Positions 1 to 13,356 of a stretch of 64,000 nucleotides of DNA are shown piece by piece. How positions within the stretch are numbered: the first letter of the stretch is position 1; the number at the start of each line of letters is the position of its first letter. The stretch comes from Tillus elongatus. Lineage: Eukaryota > Arthropoda > Insecta > Coleoptera > Cleridae. The DNA is taken from NCBI GenBank assembly GCA_964006375.1, contig OZ023269.1, forward strand, positions 9,169,926 to 9,233,925, given 5' to 3'. The position numbers and the translations under genes were made by a program. The notes under the pieces are model-generated. The model worked only from the letters and a program-made list of their open reading frames with translations, was not told where the DNA came from and ran no database searches.

Positions 1-3000
1 TTTAAATTTTTAAGAAGCTCAAAATTCAACTGTGAACCTCAAACATAGTATTTCAGAGGTTCGAAGTTCGAAGAGAATTAAATATGCTTTCATGTGCATC
101 CTGTTATGGTGTATGGCTATTGAAGTACCATTTGCATATTTTGATAAATATGATTTACAAAAGATATTTATAAACTGATAACAGATTTTTTTTTAGTTGG
201 TAGCATATTAAAATACTATTTCAGAGGTTTAAAGTTCGAAGCAATATATTTGCTTGGATCGTTCATAGTTCAATTTGAGAAAAACATGGGTTCGTAAACC
301 TCTTAGAAAGAGAATTAAATATTATTTCATGTGCATCCTGTTATGGTGTATGGCTACTAAAGTACCATTTGCATATTTTATAAATATGATTTACAAAAGA
401 TATTTATAAACTGATAACAGATTTTTTTTTAATTGGTAGCATATTAAAATACTATTTCAGAGGTTTAAAGTTCGAAGCAATATATTTGCTTGGATCGTTC
501 ATAGTTCAGTTTAAAAAAAACATGGGTTCGTAAACCTCTTAGAAAGAGAATTAAATATTATTTCATGTGCATCCTGTTATGGTGTATGGCTACTAAAGTA
601 CCATTTGCATATTTTGATAAATATGATTTACAAAAGATATTTATAAACTGATAACAGATTTTTTTTTAGTTGGTAGCATATTAAAATACTATTTCAGAGG
701 TTTAAAGTTCGAAGCAATATATTTGCTTGGATCGTTCATAGTTCAATTTGAGAAAAACATGGGTTCGTAAACCTCTTAGAAAGAGAATTAAATATTCTTT
801 CATGTGCATCCTGTTATGGTGTATGGCTACTGAAGTACCATTTGCATATTTTATAAATATGATTTACAAAAGATATTTATAAACTGATAACAGATTTTTT
901 TTAATTGGTAGCATATTAAAATACTATTTCATAAGTTTTAAATTCGAAGCAATATATTTGCTTGGATTCGTTCATAGTTCAGTTTGAAAAAACATGGGTT
1001 CATAAACCTCTTAGAAAGAGAATTAAATATGCTTTCATGTGCATCCTGTTATGGTGTATGGCTACTGAAGTACCATTTGCATATTTTATAAATATGATTT
1101 ACAAAAGATATTTATAAACTGATAACAGATTTTTTTTTAATTGGTAGCATATTAAAATACTATTTCAGAGGTTTAAAGTTCGAAGCAATATATTTGCTTG
1201 GATTCGTTTATAGTTCAATTTGAAAAAAACATGGGTTCGTAAACCTCTTAGAAAGAGAATTAGATATTCTTTCATGTGCATCCTATTATGGTGTATGGCT
1301 ACTAAAGTACCATTTGCATATTTTGATAAATATGATTTACAAAAGATATTTATAAACTGATAACAGATTTTTTTTAATTGGTAGCATATTAAAATACTAT
1401 TTCAGAGGTTTAAAGTTCGAAGCAATATATTTGCTTGGATCGTTCATAGTTCAGTTTAAAAAAAACATGGGTTCGTAAACCTCTTAGAAAGAGAATTAAA
1501 TATTATTTCATGTGCATCCTGTTATGGTGTATGGCTACTAAAGTACCATTTGCATATTTTATAAATATGATTTACAAAAGATATTTATAAACTGATAACA
1601 GATTTTTTTTTAATTGGTAGCATATTAAAATACTATTTCAGAGGTTTAAAGTTCGAAGCAATATATTTGCTTGGATCGTTCATAGTTCAGTTTAAAAAAA
1701 ACATGGGTTCGTAAACCTCTTAGAAAGAGAATTAAATATTATTTCATGTGCATCCTGTTATGGTGTATGGCTACTAAAGTACCATTTGCATATTTTATAA
1801 ATATGATTTACAAAAGATATTTATAAACTGATAACAGATTTTTTTTTAATTGGTAGCATATTAAAATACTATTTCATAAGTTTAAAGTTCGAAGCAATAT
1901 ATTTGCTTGGATCGTTCATAGTTCAGTTTAAAAAAAACATGGGTTCGTAAACCTCTTAGAAAGAGAATTAAATATTCTTTCATGTGCATCCTGTTATGGT
2001 GTATGGCTACTGAAGTACCATTTGCATATTTTATAAATATGATTTACAAAAGATATTTATAAACTGATAACAGATTTTTTTTTAATTGGTAGCATATTAA
2101 AATACTATTTCAGAGGTTTAAAGTTCGAAGCAATATATTTGCTTGGATCGTTCATAGTTCAGTTTGAAAAAAACATGGGTTCGTAAACCTCTTAGAAAGA
2201 GAATTAAATATTATTTCATGTGCATCCTGTTATGGTGTATGGCTACTAAAGTACCATTTGCATATTTTATAAATATGATTTACAAAAGATATTTATAAAC
2301 TGATAACAGATTTTTTTTTAATTGGTAGCATATTAAAATACTATTTCAGAGGTTTAAAGTTCGAAGCAATATATTTGCTTGGATCGTTCATAGTTCAGTT
2401 TAAAAAAAACATGGGTTCGTAAACCTCTTAGAAAGAGAATTAAATATTATTTCATGTGCATCCTGTTATGGTGTATGGCTACTAAAGTACCATTTGCATA
2501 TTTTATAAATATGATTTACAAAAGATATTTATAAACTGATAACAGATTTTTTTTTAATTGGTAGCATATTAAAATACTATTTCAGAGGTTTAAAGTTCGA
2601 AGCAATATATTTGCTTGGATCGTTCATAGTTCAGTTTAAAAAAAACATGGGTTCGTAAACCTCTTAGAAAGAGAATTAAATATTATTTCATGTGCATCCT
2701 GTTATGGTGTATGGCTACTAAAGTACCATTTGCATATTTTATAAATATGATTTACAAAAGATATTTATAAACTGATAACAGATTTTTTTTTAATTGGTAG
2801 CATATTAAAATACTATTTCATAAGTTTAAAGTTCGAAGCAATATATTTGCTTGGATCGTTCATAGTTCAGTTTAAAAAAAACATGGGTTCGTAAACCTCT
2901 TAGAAAGAGAATTAAATATTCTTTCATGTGCATCCTGTTATGGTGTATGGCTACTGAAGTACCATTTGCATATTTTATAAATATGATTTACAAAAGATAT

Positions 3001-6000
3001 TTATAAACTGATAACAGATTTTTTTTTAATTGGTAGCATATTAAAATACTATTTCAGAGGTTTAAAGTTCGAAGCAATATATTTGCTTGGATCGTTCATA
3101 GTTCAGTTTGAAAAAAACATGGGTTCGTAAACCTCTTAGAAAGAGAATTAAATATTATTTCATGTGCATCCTGTTATGGTGTATGGCTACTAAAGTACCA
3201 TTTGCATATTTTATAAATATGATTTACAAAAGATATTTATAAACTGATAACAGATTTTTTTTTAATTGGTAGCATATTAAAATACTATTTCAGAGGTTTA
3301 AAGTTCGAAGCAATATATTTGCTTGGATCGTTCATAGTTCAGTTTAAAAAAAACATGGGTTCGTAAACCTCTTAGAAAGAGAATTAAATATTATTTCATG
3401 TGCATCCTGTTATGGTGTATGGCTACTAAAGTACCATTTGCATATTTTATAAATATGATTTACAAAAGATATTTATAAACTGATAACAGATTTTTTTTTA
3501 ATTGGTAGCATATTAAAATACTATTTCAGAGGTTTAAAGTTCGAAGCAATATATTTGCTTGGATCGTTCATAGTTCAGTTTAAAAAAAACATGGGTTCGT
3601 AAACCTCTTAGAAAGAGAATTAAATATTATTTCATGTGCATCCTGTTATGGTGTATGGCTACTAAAGTACCATTTGCATATTTTATAAATATGATTTACA
3701 AAAGATATTTATAAACTGATAACAGATTTTTTTTTAATTGGTAGCATATTAAAATACTATTTCATAAGTTTAAAGTTCGAAGCAATATATTTGCTTGGAT
3801 CGTTCATAGTTCAGTTTAAAAAAAACATGGGTTCGTAAACCTCTTAGAAAGAGAATTAAATATTCTTTCATGTGCATCCTGTTATGGTGTATGGCTACTG
3901 AAGTACCATTTGCATATTTTATAAATATGATTTACAAAAGATATTTATAAACTGATAACAGATTTTTTTTTAATTGGTAGCATATTAAAATACTATTTCA
4001 GAGGTTTAAAGTTCGAAGCAATATATTTGCTTGGATCGTTCATAGTTCAGTTTGAAAAAAACATGGGTTCGTAAACCTCTTAGAAAGAGAATTAAATATT
4101 ATTTCATGTGCATCCTGTTATGGTGTATGGCTACTAAAGTACCATTTGCATATTTTATAAATATGATTTACAAAAGATATTTATAAACTGATAACAGATT
4201 TTTTTTTAATTGGTAGCATATTAAAATACTATTTCAGAGGTTTAAAGTTCGAAGCAATATATTTGCTTGGATCGTTCATAGTTCAGTTTAAAAAAAACAT
4301 GGGTTCGTAAACCTCTTAGAAAGAGAATTAAATATTATTTCATGTGCATCCTGTTATGGTGTATGGCTACTAAAGTACCATTTGCATATTTTATAAATAT
4401 GATTTACAAAAGATATTTATAAACTGATAACAGATTTTTTTTTAATTGGTAGCATATTAAAATACTATTTCAGAGGTTTAAAGTTCGAAGCAATATATTT
4501 GCTTGGATCGTTCATAGTTCAGTTTAAAAAAAACATGGGTTCGTAAACCTCTTAGAAAGAGAATTAAATATTATTTCATGTGCATCCTGTTATGGTGTAT
4601 GGCTACTAAAGTACCATTTGCATATTTTATAAATATGATTTACAAAAGATATTTATAAACTGATAACAGATTTTTTTTTAATTGGTAGCATATTAAAATA
4701 CTATTTCATAAGTTTAAAGTTCGAAGCAATATATTTGCTTGGATCGTTCATAGTTCAGTTTAAAAAAAACATGGGTTCGTAAACCTCTTAGAAAGAGAAT
4801 TAAATATTATTTCATGTGCATCCTGTTATGGTGTATGGCTACTAAAGTACCATTTGCATATTTTATAAATATGATTTACAAAAGATATTTATAAACTGAT
4901 AACAGATTTTTTTTTAATTGGTAGCATATTAAAATACTATTTCATAAGTTTAAAGTTCGAAGCAATATATTTGCTTGGATCGTTCATAGTTCAGTTTAAA
5001 AAAAACATGGGTTCGTAAACCTCTTAGAAAGAGAATTAAATATTCTTTCATGTGCATCCTGTTATGGTGTATGGCTACTGAAGTACCATTTGCATATTTT
5101 ATAAATATGATTTACAAAAGATATTTATAAACTGATAACAGATTTTTTTTTAATTGGTAGCATATTAAAATACTATTTCAGAGGTTTAAAGTTCGAAGCA
5201 ATATATTTGCTTGGATCGTTCATAGTTCAGTTTGAAAAAAACATGGGTTCGTAAACCTCTTAGAAAGAGAATTAAATATTATTTCATGTGCATCCTGTTA
5301 TGGTGTATGGCTACTAAAGTACCATTTGCATATTTTATAAATATGATTTACAAAAGATATTTATAAACTGATAACAGATTTTTTTTTAATTGGTAGCATA
5401 TTAAAATACTATTTCATAAGTTTAAAGTTCGAAGCAATATATTTGCTTGGATCGTTCATAGTTCAGTTTAAAAAAAACATGGGTTCGTAAACCTCTTAGA
5501 AAGAGAATTAAATATTCTTTCATGTGCATCCTGTTATGGTGTATGGCTACTGAAGTACCATTTGCATATTTTATAAATATGATTTACAAAAGATATTTAT
5601 AAACTGATAACAGATTTTTTTTTAATTGGTAGCATATTAAAATACTATTTCAGAGGTTTAAAGTTCGAAGCAATATATTTGCTTGGATCGTTCATAGTTC
5701 AGTTTGAAAAAAACATGGGTTCGTAAACCTCTTAGAAAGAGAATTAAATATTATTTCATGTGCATCCTGTTATGGTGTATGGCTACTAAAGTACCATTTG
5801 CATATTTTATAAATATGATTTACAAAAGATATTTATAAACTGATAACAGATTTTTTTTTAATTGGTAGCATATTAAAATACTATTTCAGAGGTTTAAAGT
5901 TCGAAGCAATATATTTGCTTGGATCGTTCATAGTTCAGTTTAAAAAAAACATGGGTTCGTAAACCTCTTAGAAAGAGAATTAAATATTATTTCATGTGCA

Positions 6001-9000
6001 TCCTGTTATGGTGTATGGCTACTAAAGTACCATTTGCATATTTTATAAATATGATTTACAAAAGATATTTATAAACTGATAACAGATTTTTTTTTAATTG
6101 GTAGCATATTAAAATACTATTTCAGAGGTTTAAAGTTCGAAGCAATATATTTGCTTGGATCGTTCATAGTTCAGTTTAAAAAAAACATGGGTTCGTAAAC
6201 CTCTTAGAAAGAGAATTAAATATTATTTCATGTGCATCCTGTTATGGTGTATGGCTACTAAAGTACCATTTGCATATTTTATAAATATGATTTACAAAAG
6301 ATATTTATAAACTGATAACAGATTTTTTTTTAATTGGTAGCATATTAAAATACTATTTCATAAGTTTAAAGTTCGAAGCAATATATTTGCTTGGATCGTT
6401 CATAGTTCAGTTTAAAAAAAACATGGGTTCGTAAACCTCTTAGAAAGAGAATTAAATATTCTTTCATGTGCATCCTGTTATGGTGTATGGCTACTGAAGT
6501 ACCATTTGCATATTTTATAAATATGATTTACAAAAGATATTTATAAACTGATAACAGATTTTTTTTTAATTGGTAGCATATTAAAATACTATTTCAGAGG
6601 TTTAAAGTTCGAAGCAATATATTTGCTTGGATCGTTCATAGTTCAGTTTGAAAAAAACATGGGTTCGTAAACCTCTTAGAAAGAGAATTAAATATTATTT
6701 CATGTGCATCCTGTTATGGTGTATGGCTACTAAAGTACCATTTGCATATTTTATAAATATGATTTACAAAAGATATTTATAAACTGATAACAGATTTTTT
6801 TTTAATTGGTAGCATATTAAAATACTATTTCATAAGTTTAAAGTTCGAAGCAATATATTTGCTTGGATCGTTCATAGTTCAGTTTAAAAAAAACATGGGT
6901 TCGTAAACCTCTTAGAAAGAGAATTAAATATTCTTTCATGTGCATCCTGTTATGGTGTATGGCTACTGAAGTACCATTTGCATATTTTATAAATATGATT
7001 TACAAAAGATATTTATAAACTGATAACAGATTTTTTTTTAATTGGTAGCATATTAAAATACTATTTCAGAGGTTTAAAGTTCGAAGCAATATATTTGCTT
7101 GGATCGTTCATAGTTCAGTTTGAAAAAAACATGGGTTCGTAAACCTCTTAGAAAGAGAATTAAATATTATTTCATGTGCATCCTGTTATGGTGTATGGCT
7201 ACTAAAGTACCATTTGCATATTTTATAAATATGATTTACAAAAGATATTTATAAACTGATAACAGATTTTTTTTTAATTGGTAGCATATTAAAATACTAT
7301 TTCAGAGGTTTAAAGTTCGAAGCAATATATTTGCTTGGATCGTTCATAGTTCAGTTTAAAAAAAACATGGGTTCGTAAACCTCTTAGAAAGAGAATTAAA
7401 TATTATTTCATGTGCATCCTGTTATGGTGTATGGCTACTAAAGTACCATTTGCATATTTTATAAATATGATTTACAAAAGATATTTATAAACTGATAACA
7501 GATTTTTTTTTAATTGGTAGCATATTAAAATACTATTTCAGAGGTTTAAAGTTCGAAGCAATATATTTGCTTGGATCGTTCATAGTTCAGTTTAAAAAAA
7601 ACATGGGTTCGTAAACCTCTTAGAAAGAGAATTAAATATTATTTCATGTGCATCCTGTTATGGTGTATGGCTACTAAAGTACCATTTGCATATTTTATAA
7701 ATATGATTTACAAAAGATATTTATAAACTGATAACAGATTTTTTTTTAATTGGTAGCATATTAAAATACTATTTCATAAGTTTAAAGTTCGAAGCAATAT
7801 ATTTGCTTGGATCGTTCATAGTTCAGTTTAAAAAAAACATGGGTTCGTAAACCTCTTAGAAAGAGAATTAAATATTCTTTCATGTGCATCCTGTTATGGT
7901 GTATGGCTACTGAAGTACCATTTGCATATTTTATAAATATGATTTACAAAAGATATTTATAAACTGATAACAGATTTTTTTTTAATTGGTAGCATATTAA
8001 AATACTATTTCAGAGGTTTAAAGTTCGAAGCAATATATTTGCTTGGATCGTTCATAGTTCAGTTTGAAAAAAACATGGGTTCGTAAACCTCTTAGAAAGA
8101 GAATTAAATATTATTTCATGTGCATCCTGTTATGGTGTATGGCTACTAAAGTACCATTTGCATATTTTATAAATATGATTTACAAAAGATATTTATAAAC
8201 TGATAACAGATTTTTTTTTAATTGGTAGCATATTAAAATACTATTTCAGAGGTTTAAAGTTCGAAGCAATATATTTGCTTGGATCGTTCATAGTTCAGTT
8301 TAAAAAAAACATGGGTTCGTAAACCTCTTAGAAAGAGAATTAAATATTATTTCATGTGCATCCTGTTATGGTGTATGGCTACTAAAGTACCATTTGCATA
8401 TTTTATAAATATGATTTACAAAAGATATTTATAAACTGATAACAGATTTTTTTTTAATTGGTAGCATATTAAAATACTATTTCAGAGGTTTAAAGTTCGA
8501 AGCAATATATTTGCTTGGATCGTTCATAGTTCAGTTTAAAAAAAACATGGGTTCGTAAACCTCTTAGAAAGAGAATTAAATATTATTTCATGTGCATCCT
8601 GTTATGGTGTATGGCTACTAAAGTACCATTTGCATATTTTATAAATATGATTTACAAAAGATATTTATAAACTGATAACAGATTTTTTTTTAATTGGTAG
8701 CATATTAAAATACTATTTCAGAGGTTTAAAGTTCGAAGCAATATATTTGCTTGGATCGTTCATAGTTCAGTTTGAAAAAAACATGGGTTCGTAAACCTCT
8801 TAGAAAGAGAATTAAATATTATTTCATGTGCATCCTGTTATGGTGTATGGCTACTAAAGTACCATTTGCATATTTTATAAATATGATTTACAAAAGATAT
8901 TTATAAACTGATAACAGATTTTTTTTTAATTGGTAGCATATTAAAATACTATTTCATAAGTTTAAAGTTCGAAGCAATATATTTGCTTGGATCGTTCATA

Positions 9001-10596
9001 GTTCAGTTTAAAAAAAACATGGGTTCGTAAACCTCTTAGAAAGAGAATTAAATATTCTTTCATGTGCATCCTGTTATGGTGTATGGCTACTGAAGTACCA
9101 TTTGCATATTTTATAAATATGATTTACAAAAGATATTTATAAACTGATAACAGATTTTTTTTTAATTGGTAGCATATTAAAATACTATTTCAGAGGTTTA
9201 AAGTTCGAAGCAATATATTTGCTTGGATCGTTCATAGTTCAGTTTGAAAAAAACATGGGTTCGTAAACCTCTTAGAAAGAGAATTAAATATTATTTCATG
9301 TGCATCCTGTTATGGTGTATGGCTACTAAAGTACCATTTGCATATTTTATAAATATGATTTACAAAAGATATTTATAAACTGATAACAGATTTTTTTTTA
9401 ATTGGTAGCATATTAAAATACTATTTCATAAGTTTAAAGTTCGAAGCAATATATTTGCTTGGATCGTTCATAGTTCAGTTAAAAAAAAACATGGGTTCGT
9501 AAACCTCTTAGAAAGAGAATTAAATATTCTTTCATGTGCATCCTGTTATGGTGTATGGCTACTAAAGTACCATTTGCATATTTTATAAATATGATTTACA
9601 AAAGATATTTATAAACTGATAACAGATTTTTTTTTAATTGGTAGCATATTAAAATACTATTTCATAAGTTTAAAGTTCGAAGCAATATATTTGCTTGGAT
9701 CGTTCATAGTTCAGTTTAAAAAAAACATGGGTTCGTAAACCTCTTAGAAAGAGAATTAAATATTCTTTCATGTGCATCCTGTTATGGTGTATGGCTACTG
9801 AAGTACCATTTGCATATTTTATAAATATGATTTACAAAAGATATTTATAAACTGATAACAGATTTTTTTTAATTGGTAGCATATTAAAATACTATTTCAT
9901 AAGTTTTAAATTCGAAGCAATATATTTGCTTGGATTCGTTCATAGTTCAGTTTGAAAAAACATGGGTTCATAAACCTCTTAGAAAGAGAATTAAATATGC
10001 TTTCATGTGCATCCTGTTATGGTGTATGGCTACTGAAGTACCATTTGCATATTTTATAAATATGATTTACAAAAGATATTTATAAACTGATAACAGATTT
10101 TTTTTTAATTGGTAGCATATTAAAATACTATTTCAGAGGTTTAAAGTTCGAAGCAATATATTTGCTTGGATTCGTTTATAGTTCAATTTGAAAAAAACAT
10201 GGGTTCGTAAACCTCTTAGAAAGAGAATTAGATATTCTTTCATGTGCATCCTATTATGGTGTATGGCTACTAAAGTACCATTTGCATATTTTGATAAATA
10301 TGATTTACAAAAGATATTTATAAACTGATAACAGATTTTTTTTAATTGGTAGCATATTAAAATACTATTTCAGAGGTTTAAAGTTCGAAGCAATATATTT
10401 GCTTGTATTCGTTTATAGTTCAATTTGAAAAAAACATGGGTTCGTAAACCTCTTAGAAAGAACTAAATATGCTTTCCTGTGCATCCTGTTATGGTGTATG
10501 GCTACTGAAGTACAATTTGCATATTTTGATCAATATAATTTATAAAAGATATTTATAAACTGATAACAGATTTTTTTAATTAGTAACATATTAAAA
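1..10596. repeat. 236-bp satellite array, about 45 monomers
   Basis: Head-to-tail monomers of 236 bp (spacings of the catgtgcatcctg landmark: 237, 236, 237, 234, 238, then 236 repeatedly). Each monomer is AT-rich and carries the short hairpin AAGCAA-TATAT-TTGCTT. Monomers in the interior are almost identical; those in the first 1.4 kb and last 0.7 kb are more diverged (for example ttttgataaat instead of ttttataaat, and gttcaatttg instead of gttcagttta). The first 50-90 bases do not align well to the monomer and may be the left edge. No gene lies inside. The array ends at about 10,596, some 2.7 kb downstream of the host gene's stop codon. Confidence 0.97.
1640..9900. repeat. 944-bp higher-order repeat within the satellite
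   Basis: A variant monomer marked by 'ttcataagttt' (instead of 'ttcagaggttt'), followed by 'attctttcatg' and 'ctactgaagt', recurs at about 1875, 2819, 3763 and 4707, which is every 944 bp or four monomers. Later spacings are 236, 472, 944, 472, 944, 1180, 472 and 236, all multiples of the monomer. This is the signature of a four-monomer block amplified by unequal exchange and then partly scrambled. Confidence 0.85.
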
Positions 10597-12084
10597 TGTC
10601 AATAACCAAGCAAATAAAATGAAAGTGTTACTCAAAACTGAAAGCAAAAATACTTTTCAAGTAATGACTGACTACTTTTAAGTTTGTAACTAGGGTTTAC
10701 ATTTCTAAGTTTAAGAAAAAATGAATTGTATTTTATTATATCCAGAAACAGAAACTCTTATTGTAAAATATACACATCCAGCATTGCACCGTGTAGCTAT
10801 TTAAAAAAGAAGCACCCTTCATTAATTAGTGATATACCCTGGTCAAATAAAAATAAATCCTAATTTTTCAAAATAACACATTTCTAAATGTATAATAAAT
10901 TATTCAAAAACATCAACTCTATAAAACATCTAACATTACGTGCATCCACATACATTCAAAATTACAAATAACATGCAATATTATGATACAAAAAATAAGA
11001 TCTATATTGTTTAGCTATAATTTTGTTAATAATAGTGGTTGATTATTGAAAATGCTCAATACTTGCAACATATCCGACTTAGCAAGATAGCCCACCAAAA
11101 CAAAAGCACACGTTCATAAGCTTAGTCACGAAATCATACGAACTCATACCCACTTACACGTCCGTGAAGTTAGCGGTGTTTCAGTTGCTCAGGTTTAACG
11201 CAGGCTATGTGTCGTTTATGGACTATGGTTCAACGATTTTATTCTGAGTCAGGATTAAAGCTTCCTAATCTTTACTTCTTTGGAGATATTCACGGTGTCG
11301 CTTTTGGGAACAGTTGTGCAAGGTATTTTGTGCTGGGACGCCCAGATAAGTTTAGTTTGAAAGAAACTGAATAGTTCATTTTTTGTCCTGATTAGACTTA
11401 AAACTCTATTAGAAACAAAAACACTGTTGTTTGTTTATTACTCCATGATCTATTCAATATTAAATTTTAATATATTTACCTGGGGTAGCCCCTGGGGACA
11501 CAGCGAGTCTCTATTCTTCAGAGGAGAATAATCCGGCTCCTATTCGATTCGAGACCTAAATGCTCATGCCGCCAGTATTTTCGTGACTGGTATTCTGTCT
11601 GTCTGTTATGTTTATATTCTGAGGGCAGTATGCTTTGTCAAATCTTACCCTAAGATTTTCTGTTCGGACGCGGAGGCTCGTCACTCACATGGCCTGCGAG
11701 ACAGATACACTGTCCCTATCTCTAGGCATCGTTCGGCTGGCTACGAGCGGTCGCCCTATTAGGCCGCTTTCAAGCTTTTCAATAATTTACCACTCGCGCT
11801 GACACAAATTAGCTGCTGCAATAAATTCAAGAAACACACTACGTGTTATCTCCAACAAAAATGTTTTTATTCACTTCAAGAATTTTGATCAGAATAGGGA
11901 AGTTTTTCTTGTATGTAACGTAATTTTATGATTTTTATGAAGTTTAATAACCTATTCCATTATGTATTATTTGTGCAACCTGTACGGGCTCGTTGCCTAT
12001 CGACTTTTAATCTGTGTAAGCTTTGGCATTTGTGTTTTATATCTGTTTTTTTTTTCTTTGTAAGCAGTGTGTTTGTTGTAGATG
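10597..12084. other. intergenic, no gene recognised
   Basis: AT-rich flank between the satellite and the first MITE. A block with higher GC content (about 11,480-11,810) beginning near 'ctggggtagcccctgggg' has no open frame or family that I recognise; it may be a fragment of a mobile element. Confidence 0.5.
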
Positions 12085-12909
12085 TTATACAGGGCTTTCA
12101 CTAATTCCCGAACCCCACGTGACCGCTTAAGTTAGGCAACCCGGCATACACAGTTTTACAACCTGAATTAATGAAATCCCTAAGATGCCAGTGGTGTCTC
12201 ATATTTCCTTTTGGGGTTTTATAAAAAATATAAAAATTATAATAAGTTGAAACAGTAAATGTCTTAAATGTATTTATTTAGTATTTTTAACAGCAAGTCT
12301 GTTCATTTATGGTTTACTGTTATTGATTGTTAAAAAAATAAATTAAAAACAATAAAATATTACTTTTATTTTGTTTATATATCAAAATTTTGTAATGTAC
12401 GTAAACAAATTGAGGTCAAATTATTTAAACTTCTAATTTATGGTTTTAGGAATGTGTATTGTGTAACATGTAACAAATATGTACCTGTTTGGGCAGATTA
12501 CCGACGAACAGATTTGGTAGGGCTTCGTTCCATGCGATGTCGAATATCATCAACAACATAACCTTAACATACTTACACTTTTAACTTATGTAAAAACGCA
12601 ATGAAAATGCTAAGTTTTGATAAAAACTGTATATTTTAATTGTCCAACAGATAGAAAATTATTTGAAGAAGGTAAACACTGGTCGAACTTGGAAAATGCA
12701 CAATATACATACAAAATAACCGTCAAAAGGGAATTGAGCGCCAATGGACTGAACTGTCAATCGTCAATTGATTTGGTAACTTTAGGGTCCCTAGTCTAGT
12801 GGTTTTATTGGTTACTTTTTGACTGCCAACCCATAAAATCATATTCCACTAAGAGAGAGACAGAATCCGGTCACGTGGGGTTCGGGAATTAATGAAAGCT
12901 CTGTATAAG
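12085..12909. mobile_element. MITE with ~41-bp terminal inverted repeats
   Basis: The left end (12085-12125, core 'taattcccgaaccccacgtg') is repeated in inverted orientation at 12868-12909 with two or three mismatches; the ends read TATACAG / CTGTATA. The 825-bp interior is AT-rich and non-coding; the 60-codon frame at 12617 inside it shows no family resemblance. This is most likely a non-autonomous DNA transposon. Its target duplication is not clear because the ends are TA-rich. Confidence 0.75.
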
Positions 12910-12929
12910 GTTTTACACACATACTTTGT

Positions 12930-13080
12930 TTTTATGTTAGCGACTTTTTTTATGAGTAACACATCTGCCTTGGTACAGCAGCTAAGTGCAATAAAGGCTA
13001 TCTATCTATCTATCTAGCGTCGGTGATCAGCTATAGTCGCGGAAACAGACTGACATTAAAGAAACAGAACACAATACGAA
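12930..13080 (+). repeat. LINE 3'-end-like tail plus SINE tail piece
   Basis: The phrase gtgcaataaaggc followed by (TATC)n at about 12,998-13,016 looks like the 3' end of a LINE. Immediately after it, 'tatagtcgcggaaa' at about 13,035 matches the 3' part of the SINE at 19,520-19,896 (catagtcgcggaaata). Both are truncated repeat ends lying in or just beyond the 3' UTR of the host gene. Confidence 0.4.
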
Positions 13081-13189
13081 AACGTTTTTAAATTTTAAGT
13101 GGGTTTAAGGTGTTAAAGATATGCAAAACAAATGTTATTGTTTGTCACTATCAAAATAATAAATAATATCTTAACTGAAGTGATATTTG

Positions 13190-13195
13190 TTTATT
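13190..13195 (-). promoter_or_regulatory. candidate polyadenylation signal of the PLEKHA-type gene
   Basis: TTTATT on the plus strand is AATAAA on the minus strand, about 135 nt downstream of the stop codon at 13331-13333. It is the first canonical signal I see after the stop. In an AT-rich region chance occurrence is possible. Confidence 0.45.
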
Positions 13196-13330
13196 TTAAT
13201 GTACATAGATGCCCGTAAGGTAATTCAACAATATAAAATAAGTAGTAGACAAGCATGGGGATGAATGAAAGTTAAAATGAATAGCTACCTTAAAAATGCG
13301 TGCATAAACTAAAAACACCACACATGAATA

Positions 13331-13356
13331 TCATTGTTCTTCTGGATTGTTGGAAC
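13331..13356 (-). CDS. PLEKHA-type gene, terminal exon
   Basis: The acceptor 'ttttttcgtag' is followed by 26 nt that complete a Gly codon and encode SNNPEEQ before TGA. The phase (two nucleotides needed) matches the one nucleotide left by the upstream exon. The resulting C-terminus is ...MSKIVAGSNNPEEQ. The exon is far too short to show in an ORF scan; it was found by following the reading phase across a 117-bp intron. Confidence 0.75.

Noticed and set aside
1..10596. Satellite array as a CRISPR or as a coding tandem repeat
   Set aside because: There are no spacers, the monomers are contiguous and near identical, and stop codons occur in every frame; the host is a eukaryote.
1..10596. Hammerhead motif within the satellite monomer
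   Set aside because: CTGATAACAG looked tempting, but no GAAA box or stem II follows in the right arrangement.
12617..12799. 60-codon plus-strand frame as a small gene
   Set aside because: It lies within the MITE interior, has no family resemblance and AT-rich DNA gives such frames by chance.
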